Assembly (NCBI GenBank): GCA_902806095.1
Contig: CADCVF010000039.1
Span: forward strand, 1-64,000
Length of the DNA: 64,000 nt
Origin: an uncultured Rubrobacteraceae bacterium
GTDB taxonomy: Bacteria > Actinomycetota > Rubrobacteria > Rubrobacterales > Rubrobacteraceae
Direction: 5' to 3'
Positions within the stretch are counted from its first letter, which is position 1; each line of letters begins with the position of its first letter. Made by a program: the position numbers and the translations under genes. Positions 41,687 to 50,272 of this stretch are shown here, one piece after another. The notes under the pieces are model-generated. The model was not told the origin of the DNA, did no database searches, and was given only the letters and a program-made list of their open reading frames with translations.

Positions 41687-42700
41687 ATGCTCTTTGCTTT
41701 GCTTCAGGAAACGACGGCCGACCTCGCCGACGATGCCAGGAAGGTCGCCGAAGGCGTGGCTGAAGAACCCCTGTCCATCTTCGAGGACCTGAGGGAGTTT
41801 CTGCGGGGCGTCTATAGGTATGTCTTTGGCCCTGAATTCCTAGGTAATGTCGTTGCTTCTGTACTCGTCGTCTTCCTCGGGGTCCTCGTCTTCCGCATCC
41901 TGACCCGTGGCTTGCCACGGGTCTTGCAGTGGCGGCGGAGCAACAGGGAGTCGCTCCTGGACGAGGAGGCCGTGGCCCGCGTCAAGCGCCAGGACACCGC
42001 GATCACCTTGATGCGCAACGCGCTCCGTTACGTCGTCTTTATCATCGTGGTGCTCGTGATCCTGAGCATCTTCTTTCGTAACCCGCTGCCAGCGGCGGCG
42101 GGGACCACCATTATCGCCGCCGTTATCGGTTTCGGGGCGCAGAGCTTTTTGCGCGACGTGATCGCCGGCTTCTCGATCGTCTTCGAGGGGCAGTACAGCG
42201 TCGGGGACTTCGTCCTCATAAAGCCGCAGGACATCTCGGGGGTCGTCGAAGAACTGGGGCTCAGGATGACCAAGATACGTTCCCTCTCAGGTGAGGTAAG
42301 CTACATCCCCAACGGCACGATGCAAGGCGTCGTCAATTATGTCTCGGGCCAGCAGCGGTTCAACGTGGAGGTGCAGGTCTCTGATGCGGAGGCTGCCTCG
42401 AGGGTGGAGAACGCGCTGGGCGAGGCTTCGGAACTGTACCTGAGTCCACCGCGCCTAGTCGAGCGAAACGAGACCGACGGACGCGTAAGGATGCGTGTCG
42501 TCGCCGGTGTCCTGCCCTCGATGGCCTGGCTCGTCGAGGAGAACCTGACGGGGCGTATAAAGGCCGCAGCCGGGGAGGACTCCCTGGCTGCCGAACCCCT
42601 GATCTACAAGGTGGACCAAGCGAACCTGCGGAGGATAAGATCCCTACTTCCCCAGGAGGCCGAGAGGAACCTCCCCCGTCAGGCAGACAAGAAGCTTTAG
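41687..42700 (+). CDS. Small-conductance mechanosensitive channel (MscS family)
   Basis: 337 residues. An N-terminal soluble stretch precedes three helices (VVASVLVVFLGVLVFRIL; YVVFIIVVLVILSIFFR; the pore helix AAAGTTIIAAVIGFGAQSFL), followed by RDVIAGFSIVFEGQYSVGDF. The beta domain has SYIPNGTMQGVVNYVS. The Gly/Ala-rich pore helix and the YSVGDFV strand are diagnostic. It releases osmolytes on hypo-osmotic shock at the plasma membrane. Confidence 0.93.
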   Translation: MLFALLQETTADLADDARKVAEGVAEEPLSIFEDLREFLRGVYRYVFGPEFLGNVVASVLVVFLGVLVFRILTRGLPRVLQWRRSNRESLLDEEAVARVKRQDTAITLMRNALRYVVFIIVVLVILSIFFRNPLPAAAGTTIIAAVIGFGAQSFLRDVIAGFSIVFEGQYSVGDFVLIKPQDISGVVEELGLRMTKIRSLSGEVSYIPNGTMQGVVNYVSGQQRFNVEVQVSDAEAASRVENALGEASELYLSPPRLVERNETDGRVRMRVVAGVLPSMAWLVEENLTGRIKAAAGEDSLAAEPLIYKVDQANLRRIRSLLPQEAERNLPRQADKKL

Positions 42701-42729
42701 CCCGCCATCGTCCACGCGCCTTCTACTAG

Positions 42730-42749
42730 ATTCCCGCTTGCGCGGGAAT
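42730..42749. repeat. REP-like hairpin
   Basis: ATTCCCGC-TTGC-GCGGGAAT, followed by GACG, the same motif as 9012-9031. It lies between convergent mscS and the reductase gene and could end both transcripts. Confidence 0.7.
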
Positions 42750-42775
42750 GACGCATGGGAGGGCCTCCAACGTGT

Positions 42776-45700
42776 TTACACTCGTCTCTCGGTCTTCTGG
42801 AGCGCCACAGGCGCCTCCGCCCAACCCTGCCCGGCAAAGTACCTGGCGTAGGTCTCCATGAGATCCCCGTCGATGACGGGCCGAGTAGGCCCGTCGTCAC
42901 CAAGAGCGCGGCGCGCGTTGCTGTCTTCATAGATATTCTCTTCCCAGAGCTCCTCCGCCGCGGGTGAAGCCCCACGCAAGACTTCCCCTGGGGAGTCTAC
43001 TTCCGGTGGAGCGGTGTCTAGCTTCTGCAGCCATTCTTCGTAGGGGAGGCGCTTCAGCGGGTAGCCTTGCTCTTCCAGCAGGTCGAAGACCTCCTCCGCG
43101 GGCGGAGGATCGGGGTTCGCCAGGTGGTAGGTCCCTCCCTGAGCTGCCGGCTCAGTTGCCAGGTGCAGTACCGCCGCGGCCACGAAGTCGACGGGGGTCA
43201 TCTCCATCCGCCACCCCTCGACCTCGGGGGCGCATCCAAGCCGCGTAGACTCCACGATGACCGCTCCGAGCAAATCGCGCGGGTTGGAAGCACCGGATTC
43301 GCTGTGCCCCGAGACGTTGCCGGGGCGGTAGACAGAGACGGGCAGACCGCGCCCGGCGGCCTCCCGTACCAGCATCTCGGCGACCCATTTGGACTGGCCG
43401 TAACCGTCCTCGCGGGCTTCGGCGAGATCGTCGAGGTCGGTGTCTTCCTCGCAGAACCCCATGCCTGGTGGGAAGATGCCGTTCGTAGAGACGTGGTGCA
43501 CGGGCTTCGCACCGTGGCGGCACGCCAGGCGCAAGACCTCGCGCGTGCCGCCGACGTTGGCCGCCTCGAGCGCCGAGTAAGGATAGACGAGGTTAACGAC
43601 GGCACCAGGGTGGAAGATCAGGTCAACCCCGTGTGCCAACACGTCGAAGTCTCTATCGGTCATGCCGAACAACGGCTCCCCGAGGTCTCCGGGAACGGGC
43701 ACGATGCGCGCCTCCCACTCGGGCCGCCACAGCCCGTAGCGCCGCAGGTTGGTCTCGATGGACTCCATCCCGCCTGAGTCGCCGCGCTGCCTGACGAGAC
43801 AGTGTACGCGGGCATCTGTTAGCGAAAGCAGCCCGTCGAGCAGGAAGGCCCCGAGGAAGCCGGTCGCCCCGGTCAGGAAGACGTTGTCACTGTCCCCAAG
43901 GGTACTCGTGCCATCCGGGGCTGGCTGCGGGACTATCTCGGCGTCGAGGACGGCCTCTGCACGCAGGTCTTCAGAAGGCCGTGTCCGTACGTCTTTCCCG
44001 TCGCGTTGTAGCGCCTCAATCCTGTCGCACAGCCCGGCGAGCGTCGGGGCCTCCATGAACAGCGGCATCGAGACGTGGACGCCGAAGCCATCCTCGACGC
44101 GGCTGGAGAGCTGAGCGGCGGCGAGGGAGTGTCCGCCGAGATCGAAGAAGTCGTCCTCGGGCAGCACCTCGCCCTCGTCCAGGCGCAGCACACCCTCCCA
44201 GATCCGTGTGAGCAGCGCCTCCTTCTCGGAGCGGGGTGCCCTTTCGGGAAGTCTGGCTACACCATCTGCGTCATCCCGGGTGGAGCGAGTGGGGCGGGAT
44301 GGCGGAGGTGGGAGTTCGGAGCGGTCGACCTTACCCGAGGTAGCCTGGATCGGGAGCGACTCGAGCTCCACGAAGACGGAAGGGACCGCGTAGTGCGGGA
44401 GGCTGTCTTGCAGGACGCCCCTTATCTCCTTGCTCCGCCCCGTCTTCGGGTCGAGGCTCCAGTCGGAATAGCGCCCGTCATCTTCAGGGTCGGGCACTAT
44501 GTAGGCGACGAGGCGTTTGTCCTCGCCTTCATCGCCCTCCGAGACTACGACGCACGACTTTACGGCGAGGTTCTTCTCGATGGCGGCCTCGACGGCGCCG
44601 AGCTCGACACTGTAGCCCCGAATCTTGACCATAAAATCCACGCGGCCGAGGATCTCCAGGCTCCCATCGGAGAGGATGCGGGCCCTGTCGCCCGTGCGAT
44701 ACATCCTCGCACCGCTCCTGGAGGAGAAAGGGTCTTCTGGGAAGCTCTCTTCGGTCTTCTCGGGCAGGTCTACGTAGCCGCGCGCGAGGCAGTCGCCGCC
44801 GACGAAGAGCTCCCCTGCCTCGCCTTCGGGCACGCGTTCGCCTTCAGCGTCGAGCAGGTAGAGATGCTCCGGGTCCATGGGAACGCCGACGGCGCAGTAC
44901 GTAGACTCGGGGTTCTCGACCAGCTCGCGCAGATCCCCGGCGGCCACCTCGTGAGTCTCGCTGCAACTGTAGACGTTGAACAGTCGCGCATCAGGCAACA
45001 GTTCCATGGCGCGCCGCGCGAGCATGCGGGTTACGACCTCGCCGTTCAGCCACAGCGTCCTCAGTCTCGAGAGCCTCTCGCCCACCTCGGGCCCACTCGA
45101 GTTCAGGACGGCTTCGAGGAGGGATGGGGTAACCAGCGTCTCCGTGATCTCGTACTCTTCGAGAAAGCGGATCAAGGCGTTCGGGTCGTAGATAACGTCG
45201 TCAGGGATGACGACCGTCGTCGCCCCCCGGAGCAGCGGCCGCATCATCTCCCAGATAAAGAACACGTTGCACCCGACCCTGTCGCCAGGGCCGTAGTCGC
45301 TGATGCCGAAACGCCACAGGTAAGACCTTACCGGCGCCCCGTGCGGATTGGCTATCCCCTTCGGCTTCCCCGTCGTCCCAGACGAGTACGAGACGAATGC
45401 CAGGTCATCCTGGCCGACCTCGGGCCTGTCATCTTCCGTCCCGATGTCCTCCAGTCTCTCCACCCAGCCCTCATCGAGGAAGAACGTCTCCGTCCCTTCT
45501 GGCAAGCGATCCGCGTACCGCTCCTGAGTGAGGACCATTGGCGGGCTCGCGTCCGCCACCACATCGGCGAGCAGGGGCGGCGGGTAGGCGAGCTCGAGTA
45601 TCAGGTAAGAGCCGCCGGCTTTCATGGCGGCGAGGCAGGCGACCACATACTCGGCCCGCCGCTCCATGTAAACTCCGACAGGATCGTCCGGACCTATCCC

Positions 45701-45856
45701 CTTGCCCCTGAGGTACGCCGCGAGCCTGTCGGCAAGCCTGTCCAACTCGCGGTAGGTCAGGGAGAGGCTGGCGTCTTCGAGTGCGAGGTTCTCGGGCGTG
45801 CGGCGCGCCTGCTCCTCGAAGAGCTCGTGCAGGCAGAGGTCAGCGGAGTCGGTCAT
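42776..45856 (-). CDS. NRPS-like carboxylic acid reductase (adenylation-thiolation-reductase)
   Basis: 1026 residues from the ATG at 45856. Adenylation domain at about 1-510, with A3 SYSSGTTGKPKG (156-167), A5-like FNVYSCSET, A7 YRTGDRARILSDG and A10 TSGKVDRSELP. Carrier domain at about 540-620 with FDLGGHSLAAAQL; Ser577 would take phosphopantetheine. Reductase domain at about 655-1000 with LTGATGFLGAFLL and Tyr819/Lys823 in YGQSK. It should activate an acid and release an aldehyde or alcohol. The residue at the usual alpha-amino-binding Asp position (four before WEM) is Val198, so the substrate is probably not a standard alpha-amino acid. A coupled 51-codon gene precedes it. Confidence 0.9.
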   Translation of the reverse strand: MTDSADLCLHELFEEQARRTPENLALEDASLSLTYRELDRLADRLAAYLRGKGIGPDDPVGVYMERRAEYVVACLAAMKAGGSYLILELAYPPPLLADVVADASPPMVLTQERYADRLPEGTETFFLDEGWVERLEDIGTEDDRPEVGQDDLAFVSYSSGTTGKPKGIANPHGAPVRSYLWRFGISDYGPGDRVGCNVFFIWEMMRPLLRGATTVVIPDDVIYDPNALIRFLEEYEITETLVTPSLLEAVLNSSGPEVGERLSRLRTLWLNGEVVTRMLARRAMELLPDARLFNVYSCSETHEVAAGDLRELVENPESTYCAVGVPMDPEHLYLLDAEGERVPEGEAGELFVGGDCLARGYVDLPEKTEESFPEDPFSSRSGARMYRTGDRARILSDGSLEILGRVDFMVKIRGYSVELGAVEAAIEKNLAVKSCVVVSEGDEGEDKRLVAYIVPDPEDDGRYSDWSLDPKTGRSKEIRGVLQDSLPHYAVPSVFVELESLPIQATSGKVDRSELPPPPSRPTRSTRDDADGVARLPERAPRSEKEALLTRIWEGVLRLDEGEVLPEDDFFDLGGHSLAAAQLSSRVEDGFGVHVSMPLFMEAPTLAGLCDRIEALQRDGKDVRTRPSEDLRAEAVLDAEIVPQPAPDGTSTLGDSDNVFLTGATGFLGAFLLDGLLSLTDARVHCLVRQRGDSGGMESIETNLRRYGLWRPEWEARIVPVPGDLGEPLFGMTDRDFDVLAHGVDLIFHPGAVVNLVYPYSALEAANVGGTREVLRLACRHGAKPVHHVSTNGIFPPGMGFCEEDTDLDDLAEAREDGYGQSKWVAEMLVREAAGRGLPVSVYRPGNVSGHSESGASNPRDLLGAVIVESTRLGCAPEVEGWRMEMTPVDFVAAAVLHLATEPAAQGGTYHLANPDPPPAEEVFDLLEEQGYPLKRLPYEEWLQKLDTAPPEVDSPGEVLRGASPAAEELWEENIYEDSNARRALGDDGPTRPVIDGDLMETYARYFAGQGWAEAPVALQKTERRV

Positions 45857-46008
45857 GCTAGCGCCCACCGGGAGGGCATTCCCACCACAGATCCCGTACC
45901 AGAGAGGCTCTCCGTGAAGAACACCCACCAGAATACGAGTACCACCGAGATGCCTGCATAGACACCAGATACGCCCACGTCTAACGCTGGGCCCGACAAC
46001 CTTCGCAT
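45853..46008 (-). CDS. Small membrane protein, coupled to the NRPS-like reductase
   Basis: 51 residues, MRRLSGPALDVG then a hydrophobic VSGVYAGISVVLVFWWVFF helix and TESLSGTGSVVGMPSRWALA. AAGGAGAGG stands about eight bases before the ATG at 46008. The TGA overlaps the reductase ATG (ATGA), a classic coupling arrangement. Charge distribution (RR at the start) favours an N-in single-span protein. I know no family for it. It may tether or modulate the reductase, or work mainly as a leader that opens its ribosome site. Confidence 0.65.
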   Translation of the reverse strand: MRRLSGPALDVGVSGVYAGISVVLVFWWVFFTESLSGTGSVVGMPSRWALA

Positions 46009-46098
46009 AACAATCAACCTCTCCTTGCGTTTCTTGTACTACCAACGCGTTGCTTCGAACCGTACGGGGTGCGACAGAACGCCGCAGCAGAAAAGATG

Positions 46099-46139
46099 CG
46101 GACCATGCTCCGGTCGAAGACCCGGAGCGAAGCGGTCCG
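46099..46139 (-). promoter_or_regulatory. Structured leader upstream of the small membrane gene
   Basis: A nested stem: CGGACC...GGTCCG outside and GCTCCGG...CCGGAGC (7 bp) inside around an eight-base loop. It lies about 90 bases upstream of the 51-codon gene in its expected 5' leader, with an AT-rich likely promoter at 46140-46230. It does not match any riboswitch I know. Confidence 0.45.
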
Positions 46140-46237
46140 GAAACGTTGCATAACATACTAACCCGACTGGATGTTGATTCCAGCGGTTATCCTGAATATA
46201 GGTTTAAAGTTGTATTAAGTTTTGTTATGTAAGCATT

Positions 46238-46711
46238 TCAGATCCGGTGCACCAGTAGGGCGTTTCCGAGCAGGAGCAGGATTATCTCGGAGACGGCGAC
46301 CGAGGCGAAGGCGGCCGGGTAAGGCAATCCTGCGACGACGGTGAGGACAATCCCGACGCCGGCTGCGGTCCAGAGGGCGTAGAGTAGCGAGCCGAGGTAG
46401 GTCCCGAGCGCACCGCCGATCCCTCTTGCTACCAGATAGCAGAGCACGCCGCCGGTGACGTCGACGAGCGGCATGAAGGCGAGTTCGAGCGCACCGGCGA
46501 AGGGACTGAAGAGGTTGATGATCACGGTCCCTATCCCGAAGGCTGGGATGACCACGGGGTACTTGATAACAAGCGGCTTGAGGGCCTCTCCGAGCCTGAA
46601 CTGCACAGGCCCGAAGGCGACGGGCGCGACAGCGAGGCTCAAGACGACGTAGAGGGCCCCGACGACCCCTGCGATCGCGACCCTGCGGGCCGGGCTCTGT
46701 CCTTGCGTCAT
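46238..46711 (-). CDS. QueT-family transporter (ECF S-component-like)
   Basis: 157 residues from the ATG at 46711; a longer start at 46765 overlaps the upstream gene. Five to six helices: RVAIAGVVGALYVVLSLAVA, then FGPVQFRLGEALKPLVIKYP (signature region of QueT), GTVIINLFSPFAGALE, LAFMPLVDVTGGVLCYLVAR and a last helix pair. QueT proteins are substrate-binding subunits of energy-coupling-factor importers for queuosine precursors. No ECF ATPases are nearby, so it must share a module or act alone. It starts 8 bases after the transpeptidase stop. Confidence 0.85.
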   Translation of the reverse strand: MTQGQSPARRVAIAGVVGALYVVLSLAVAPVAFGPVQFRLGEALKPLVIKYPVVIPAFGIGTVIINLFSPFAGALELAFMPLVDVTGGVLCYLVARGIGGALGTYLGSLLYALWTAAGVGIVLTVVAGLPYPAAFASVAVSEIILLLLGNALLVHRI

Positions 46712-46719
46712 AAGTCCCC

Positions 46720-48336
46720 CTACTGTGCGAGCGCACAGCCGTCTTTGCGCGGGTCGCTGCCGCACGCCCTGACGCCATTTTCCAGGATGCGGATGAGCTG
46801 TGCACCTCCTGCGGGGATCATGAAGTCTTCTCTTACATCGATGCGATGACCTCGAGCGCGCAGGCGCGCGATCTCGTCTTCAGGAACACGCCCCTCGATG
46901 AGGAGGACGTCGTCCTCGTGGCGGTGGCGAGGGTGCTCGACAGCCTGCTGAGGGTCCATACCGTAGTCGAGGAGGTTGATCAGTAACTGCGCGTGACCCT
47001 GGGGCTGCATCGCAGCGCCCATTACTCCGAAGACGGCCCAGAGGGCACCGTCGCTGGTTGCGAGGCCGGGGATGATGGTGTGCATCGGGCGCTTCCCCGG
47101 AGCGATGGCGTTCGGGTGGCCGGGTTCCAGGCGGAACGATTTGCCGCGGTTGTGGAGGCAGACGCCGGTGCCTTCGGCGACGATACCGCTGCCGAAACCT
47201 TTGTAGAGGCTGTTTATGAAAGAACAGCCGTTGCCCTCCGCGTCCACGGCGCAGAGGTAGGTCGTGTCCCCGCCGGGTGCGGGGTCGGCCGCAAGCTCCG
47301 CCGTGCGTTCCGTCGAGATGCACCCCCGCAAGCTCTCGGCGTAGTCTTTCGAAATCAGACGTCTCGTCGGAATCTCCGCGTGATCCCAGAACTCAGGGTC
47401 TCCTATCTCGTTGTGCAGATCTTCGAAGGCCAGCTTCTTCGCCTCGACCTCGAGGTGGATGCGGTCCGCGCCCAGGGAATCCGTAGAAGCCAGATCGAAC
47501 CCTTCGAGGATGTTTAGCATCTCCAGGGCAGCGACCCCCTGGCCGGGGGGTGCGATCTCGTAGACTCGGATCCCTCTGTAGTCAGCCGAGATCGGCTCCA
47601 CAAAGGTCGATTCGTGGGCTGCGAGATCCTCCACCGAGAGGTAACCGCCGGCCTCCTGCGTGGAGCGCGCGATGCTCGCCGCTATCTCGCCCTTGTAGAA
47701 AGCGTCGGCGCCCCGTTCGGCGACGGCCCAGATCGTGGCCGCCAGGTCTACCTGGGAGAAGACCTCCCCCGCAACAGGAGCCCGGCCTTCCGGCAGAAAG
47801 GTCCGTGTGGCGGCCTCGTTCGTGCGGAGTACGTCTTCGTGTTCCTCCCAGTAGCGGGCGACGACCTCGGCGACGGGGTGGCCGTTCTCCGCGAACTCCC
47901 AGGCTGGCTCGAGTAGGCGCGCCAGAGGCTGGTTCCCAAATTGGTTCACGGCGTCCTCCCACAGCCTGACAGCGCCTGGGACCGTAACAGTGAGGCCCCC
48001 AAGCTCCGGCATCTCGCCCAGATCCATGAGCTTCTCGACAGTAACAGCCCCAGGGGCTCCCCCTGCGCCGTTGACGCCGGTAACCTGTCCTGTCTCGGCC
48101 TCGTAGTACAGCAGGAATGCGTCACCACCCATACCCGTCTGCATCGGTGAGAGAACGGCCATCGCGGCGGCCATCGCGACGCACGCATCGGCGGCGGTCC
48201 CGCCGGCATCGAGAGTGCGGAGGCCGGCCACGGCGGCGCTCGGGTGCTCGCAGGCGACCGTCCCCCTCGTCCCGAAGACCGTCGAACGGCCTCCCGGATC
48301 AGGCCTCCTGCCGACGGTCTTATATCTTCCGGACAC
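46720..48336 (-). CDS. Gamma-glutamyltransferase-family protein
   Basis: 538 residues from a GTG with AGGAGG upstream. It begins without a clear signal peptide. Family blocks: AGGTAADACVAMAAAMAVLS, QTGMGGDAFLLYY, the autoprocessing Thr in PGGDTTYLCAVDAEGNGCSF, FGSGIV, and PGKRPMHTIIPGLA with the MGAAMQPQGHAQLLINLLDY tail. The enzyme is made as a proenzyme cut before the Thr and transfers or hydrolyses gamma-glutamyl groups (or related cephalosporin-acylase substrates). Lack of a signal peptide suggests a cytoplasmic relative. Confidence 0.92.
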   Translation of the reverse strand: MSGRYKTVGRRPDPGGRSTVFGTRGTVACEHPSAAVAGLRTLDAGGTAADACVAMAAAMAVLSPMQTGMGGDAFLLYYEAETGQVTGVNGAGGAPGAVTVEKLMDLGEMPELGGLTVTVPGAVRLWEDAVNQFGNQPLARLLEPAWEFAENGHPVAEVVARYWEEHEDVLRTNEAATRTFLPEGRAPVAGEVFSQVDLAATIWAVAERGADAFYKGEIAASIARSTQEAGGYLSVEDLAAHESTFVEPISADYRGIRVYEIAPPGQGVAALEMLNILEGFDLASTDSLGADRIHLEVEAKKLAFEDLHNEIGDPEFWDHAEIPTRRLISKDYAESLRGCISTERTAELAADPAPGGDTTYLCAVDAEGNGCSFINSLYKGFGSGIVAEGTGVCLHNRGKSFRLEPGHPNAIAPGKRPMHTIIPGLATSDGALWAVFGVMGAAMQPQGHAQLLINLLDYGMDPQQAVEHPRHRHEDDVLLIEGRVPEDEIARLRARGHRIDVREDFMIPAGGAQLIRILENGVRACGSDPRKDGCALAQ

Positions 48337-48434
48337 GTGCTTCGGACCTCCTGTAGGGACTTATGATCGCTCTTACAGTTTATATAAAGAGGCGGCAGGT
48401 ATATTGGTGCCAGTAAACCAAGAGGAGGTAAATC

Positions 48435-48593
48435 ATGAACGGCGGCAAAGGAATCTACGTGGGTGGGACACTGCTCTCCATTCTCATCTCACTGGCCCTG
48501 TACTTCTCCGGCAGGCGCGAGACGGCGATCTTCGTCGGCCTCTGGGCCCCCACGATAATGAACTTGGGCCAGAGCCTACTAGACGAGGACTAG
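48435..48593 (+). CDS. 52-residue membrane protein
   Basis: MNGGKGIYVGGTLLSILISL, then ALYFSGRRETAIFVGLWAPT and IMNLGQSLLDED. A strong AGGAGG lies six bases before the ATG. Two hydrophobic segments flank SGRRET, a helical hairpin. The -10-like TATATT at 48399-48404 could drive it, divergent from the transpeptidase gene. Two strong hairpins follow. Similar small two-helix proteins occur widely in actinobacteria without known function. Confidence 0.75.
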   Translation: MNGGKGIYVGGTLLSILISLALYFSGRRETAIFVGLWAPTIMNLGQSLLDED

Positions 48594-48598
48594 AGCTT

Positions 48599-48625
48599 TT
48601 GCAAGGAGGTTGAACCTCCTTGCAA
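48599..48625 (+). terminator. First hairpin after the small membrane gene
   Basis: TTGCAAGGAGGTT and AACCTCCTTGCAA are exact reverse complements with one base between. Note the stem includes AGGAGG, so it would hide or mimic a ribosome site. Confidence 0.6.
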
Positions 48626-48673
48626 GCAAGTCAGCACGCTCAGGCCTTTAAGGCCTGAGCGTGCTGACTTGCT
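48625..48673. terminator. 49-nt perfect palindromic hairpin between convergent genes
   Basis: AGCAAGTCAGCACGCTCAGGCC and its exact reverse complement flank TTTAA, a 22-bp perfect stem. It uses the GTCAGC word of repeat family 1. It ends four bases before the mutL stop and can serve both strands. Confidence 0.75.
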
Positions 48674-48676
48674 GCT

Positions 48677-50272
48677 TCAGATTCTCCCGAACTCGCGGAG
48701 CAGATCGACGAGTGTCAGACGTTTCACGATCGGCCTCCCATGGGGGCAGATCTCTCTAAAGGTCGTTTCAGACCACTCTTTCAAGAGTGCCTCCATCTCC
48801 TCTTTGGAGAGGTTCTCGCCGAACCTGGTCGAACCCTTGCAGGCCAGCGCTTTCGCGAGGTCTTCGCCGCCGGCGAGCGCGTGGAGCGCCGCGAGGAGCG
48901 CGGTCTCGGGGTCGGTGACGGTCTCGGGCACGCCCGAGATCCGGACCGCACCTTCTCCGAAAGGCTCGAACCGGAATCCGAGGGCTTGCATCTCTACCTC
49001 GAAGTTCCATACCTCGGGTGCGAGGTCCTCGGGCAACCTGGCGACGACAGGGCTCGGAAGCGTCGTCGCCTCCGCCCTAGGGTTCCTGGAGAGCCGCTCG
49101 TACAGGATGCGCTCGTGCGCCCCGTGCTGGTCGAGGACTATTAGCTCATCGCCCTCCTGGGCTATAATGCACCTTCCGGCGAACTGGCCGATGAGCGTTA
49201 GCCCGGCGCCACCCTCCTCGGGCGGCGCGCCGCCACCAATCTCCTGCTCCTGGGCCAGCGCAGATCTGATGGTCCCGACTACGAGCGGGTAGGCCGAGCG
49301 TCCACCGCGCAACCGCACGGCGCTCTTGGCTGGATGCACGTTGACGTCAACCTCGCCAGGACCGAGCTCGAGTCGCAAAAACGCCGCAGGGTGCCGCCCT
49401 TTAGGCAACAGGTCAGCGTAAGCCCTGGCGACAGCAGGCGCGAAAGAGTCGGCCTCGACGACCCGGCCGTTCACGGCGACGTGCAGGTAGCGGCGGGTCG
49501 GGAAGCTGATGGCGAGCGGGCTGACGAAGCCCCACACCACAGGGTCCCCTAGCGCCACCAGGCTCCGCGCGAGCGAGAGGCCGTGCACCTGTGAGATACG
49601 CTCCCTGAGGTCGGCCGCCGCGGGGAGCGCCAGGGAGCGCCGTCCGTCCGAGCGGAGGAAGAACCCGACCTCGGGACGGCTCAGGGCGAGCGACTCGACC
49701 ACCGTCGCTACCGCGTTCGCCTCGGCCCGCACCGTGCCGAGGAAACCGCGGCGCACCGGCAGGTTCAGGAACAGGTCGCGCGCCTCCACCGTCGTGCCAG
49801 GAGGATGGGACGCGGTCGCTGACTCGACCACCTCCCCGGCGAAGACCCGTACGCGGGCGCCGAGTGAGCCTTCCGTGCCGCGTCTTCGGGTCGTAAGCGT
49901 CATGGAGGAGACGGCACCGATGGCGTGCAGAGCCTCGCCGCGGAAGCCCAAAGAGATCACACTGGCGAGGTCGTCCGCCGTCCGGATCTTGCTCGTCGCG
50001 TGCTCCGTGACCGCGCGCCCCGCGTCCTCGGGCGACATCCCCGAGCCGTCGTCGCTGACCCGGATCAGGGCCACCCCGCCGTCCTCGATCTCGACCTCGA
50101 CTCTGCCAGCCCCCGCGTCGAGGGAGTTCTCGATCAACTCCTTGACGGCAGACGCGGGACGCTCGATGACCTCCCCGGCGGCGATCCTGTGCGCCACCTC
50201 CGGCGAAAGCACGCGGACCCGTCCAACATAGTCGGCAGCCTCTTCAGAGACCAGCGTAGGAAAATGCCTCAT
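48677..50272 (-). CDS. mutL: DNA mismatch repair protein MutL
   Basis: 531 residues. GHKL ATPase motifs: IAAGEVIERPASAVKELIEN, DAGAGRVEVEIEDGG, IRVSDDGSGM, TSKIRTADDLASVISLGFRG EALHAIG in sequence. The C-terminal region carries DQHGAHERILYERL, the DQHAAHERxxYE metal/endonuclease motif with one Ala to Gly change, so it may be a nicking MutL. The ATG overlaps the mutS stop (ATGA), which fixes the start. No MutH is expected. Confidence 0.95.
   Translation of the reverse strand: MRHFPTLVSEEAADYVGRVRVLSPEVAHRIAAGEVIERPASAVKELIENSLDAGAGRVEVEIEDGGVALIRVSDDGSGMSPEDAGRAVTEHATSKIRTADDLASVISLGFRGEALHAIGAVSSMTLTTRRRGTEGSLGARVRVFAGEVVESATASHPPGTTVEARDLFLNLPVRRGFLGTVRAEANAVATVVESLALSRPEVGFFLRSDGRRSLALPAAADLRERISQVHGLSLARSLVALGDPVVWGFVSPLAISFPTRRYLHVAVNGRVVEADSFAPAVARAYADLLPKGRHPAAFLRLELGPGEVDVNVHPAKSAVRLRGGRSAYPLVVGTIRSALAQEQEIGGGAPPEEGGAGLTLIGQFAGRCIIAQEGDELIVLDQHGAHERILYERLSRNPRAEATTLPSPVVARLPEDLAPEVWNFEVEMQALGFRFEPFGEGAVRISGVPETVTDPETALLAALHALAGGEDLAKALACKGSTRFGENLSKEEMEALLKEWSETTFREICPHGRPIVKRLTLVDLLREFGRI

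Noticed and set aside
44075-45961. 628-codon plus-strand ORF across the A-T-R gene
   Set aside because: It is antisense to well-defined adenylation and carrier motifs; no conserved domain or ribosome site.
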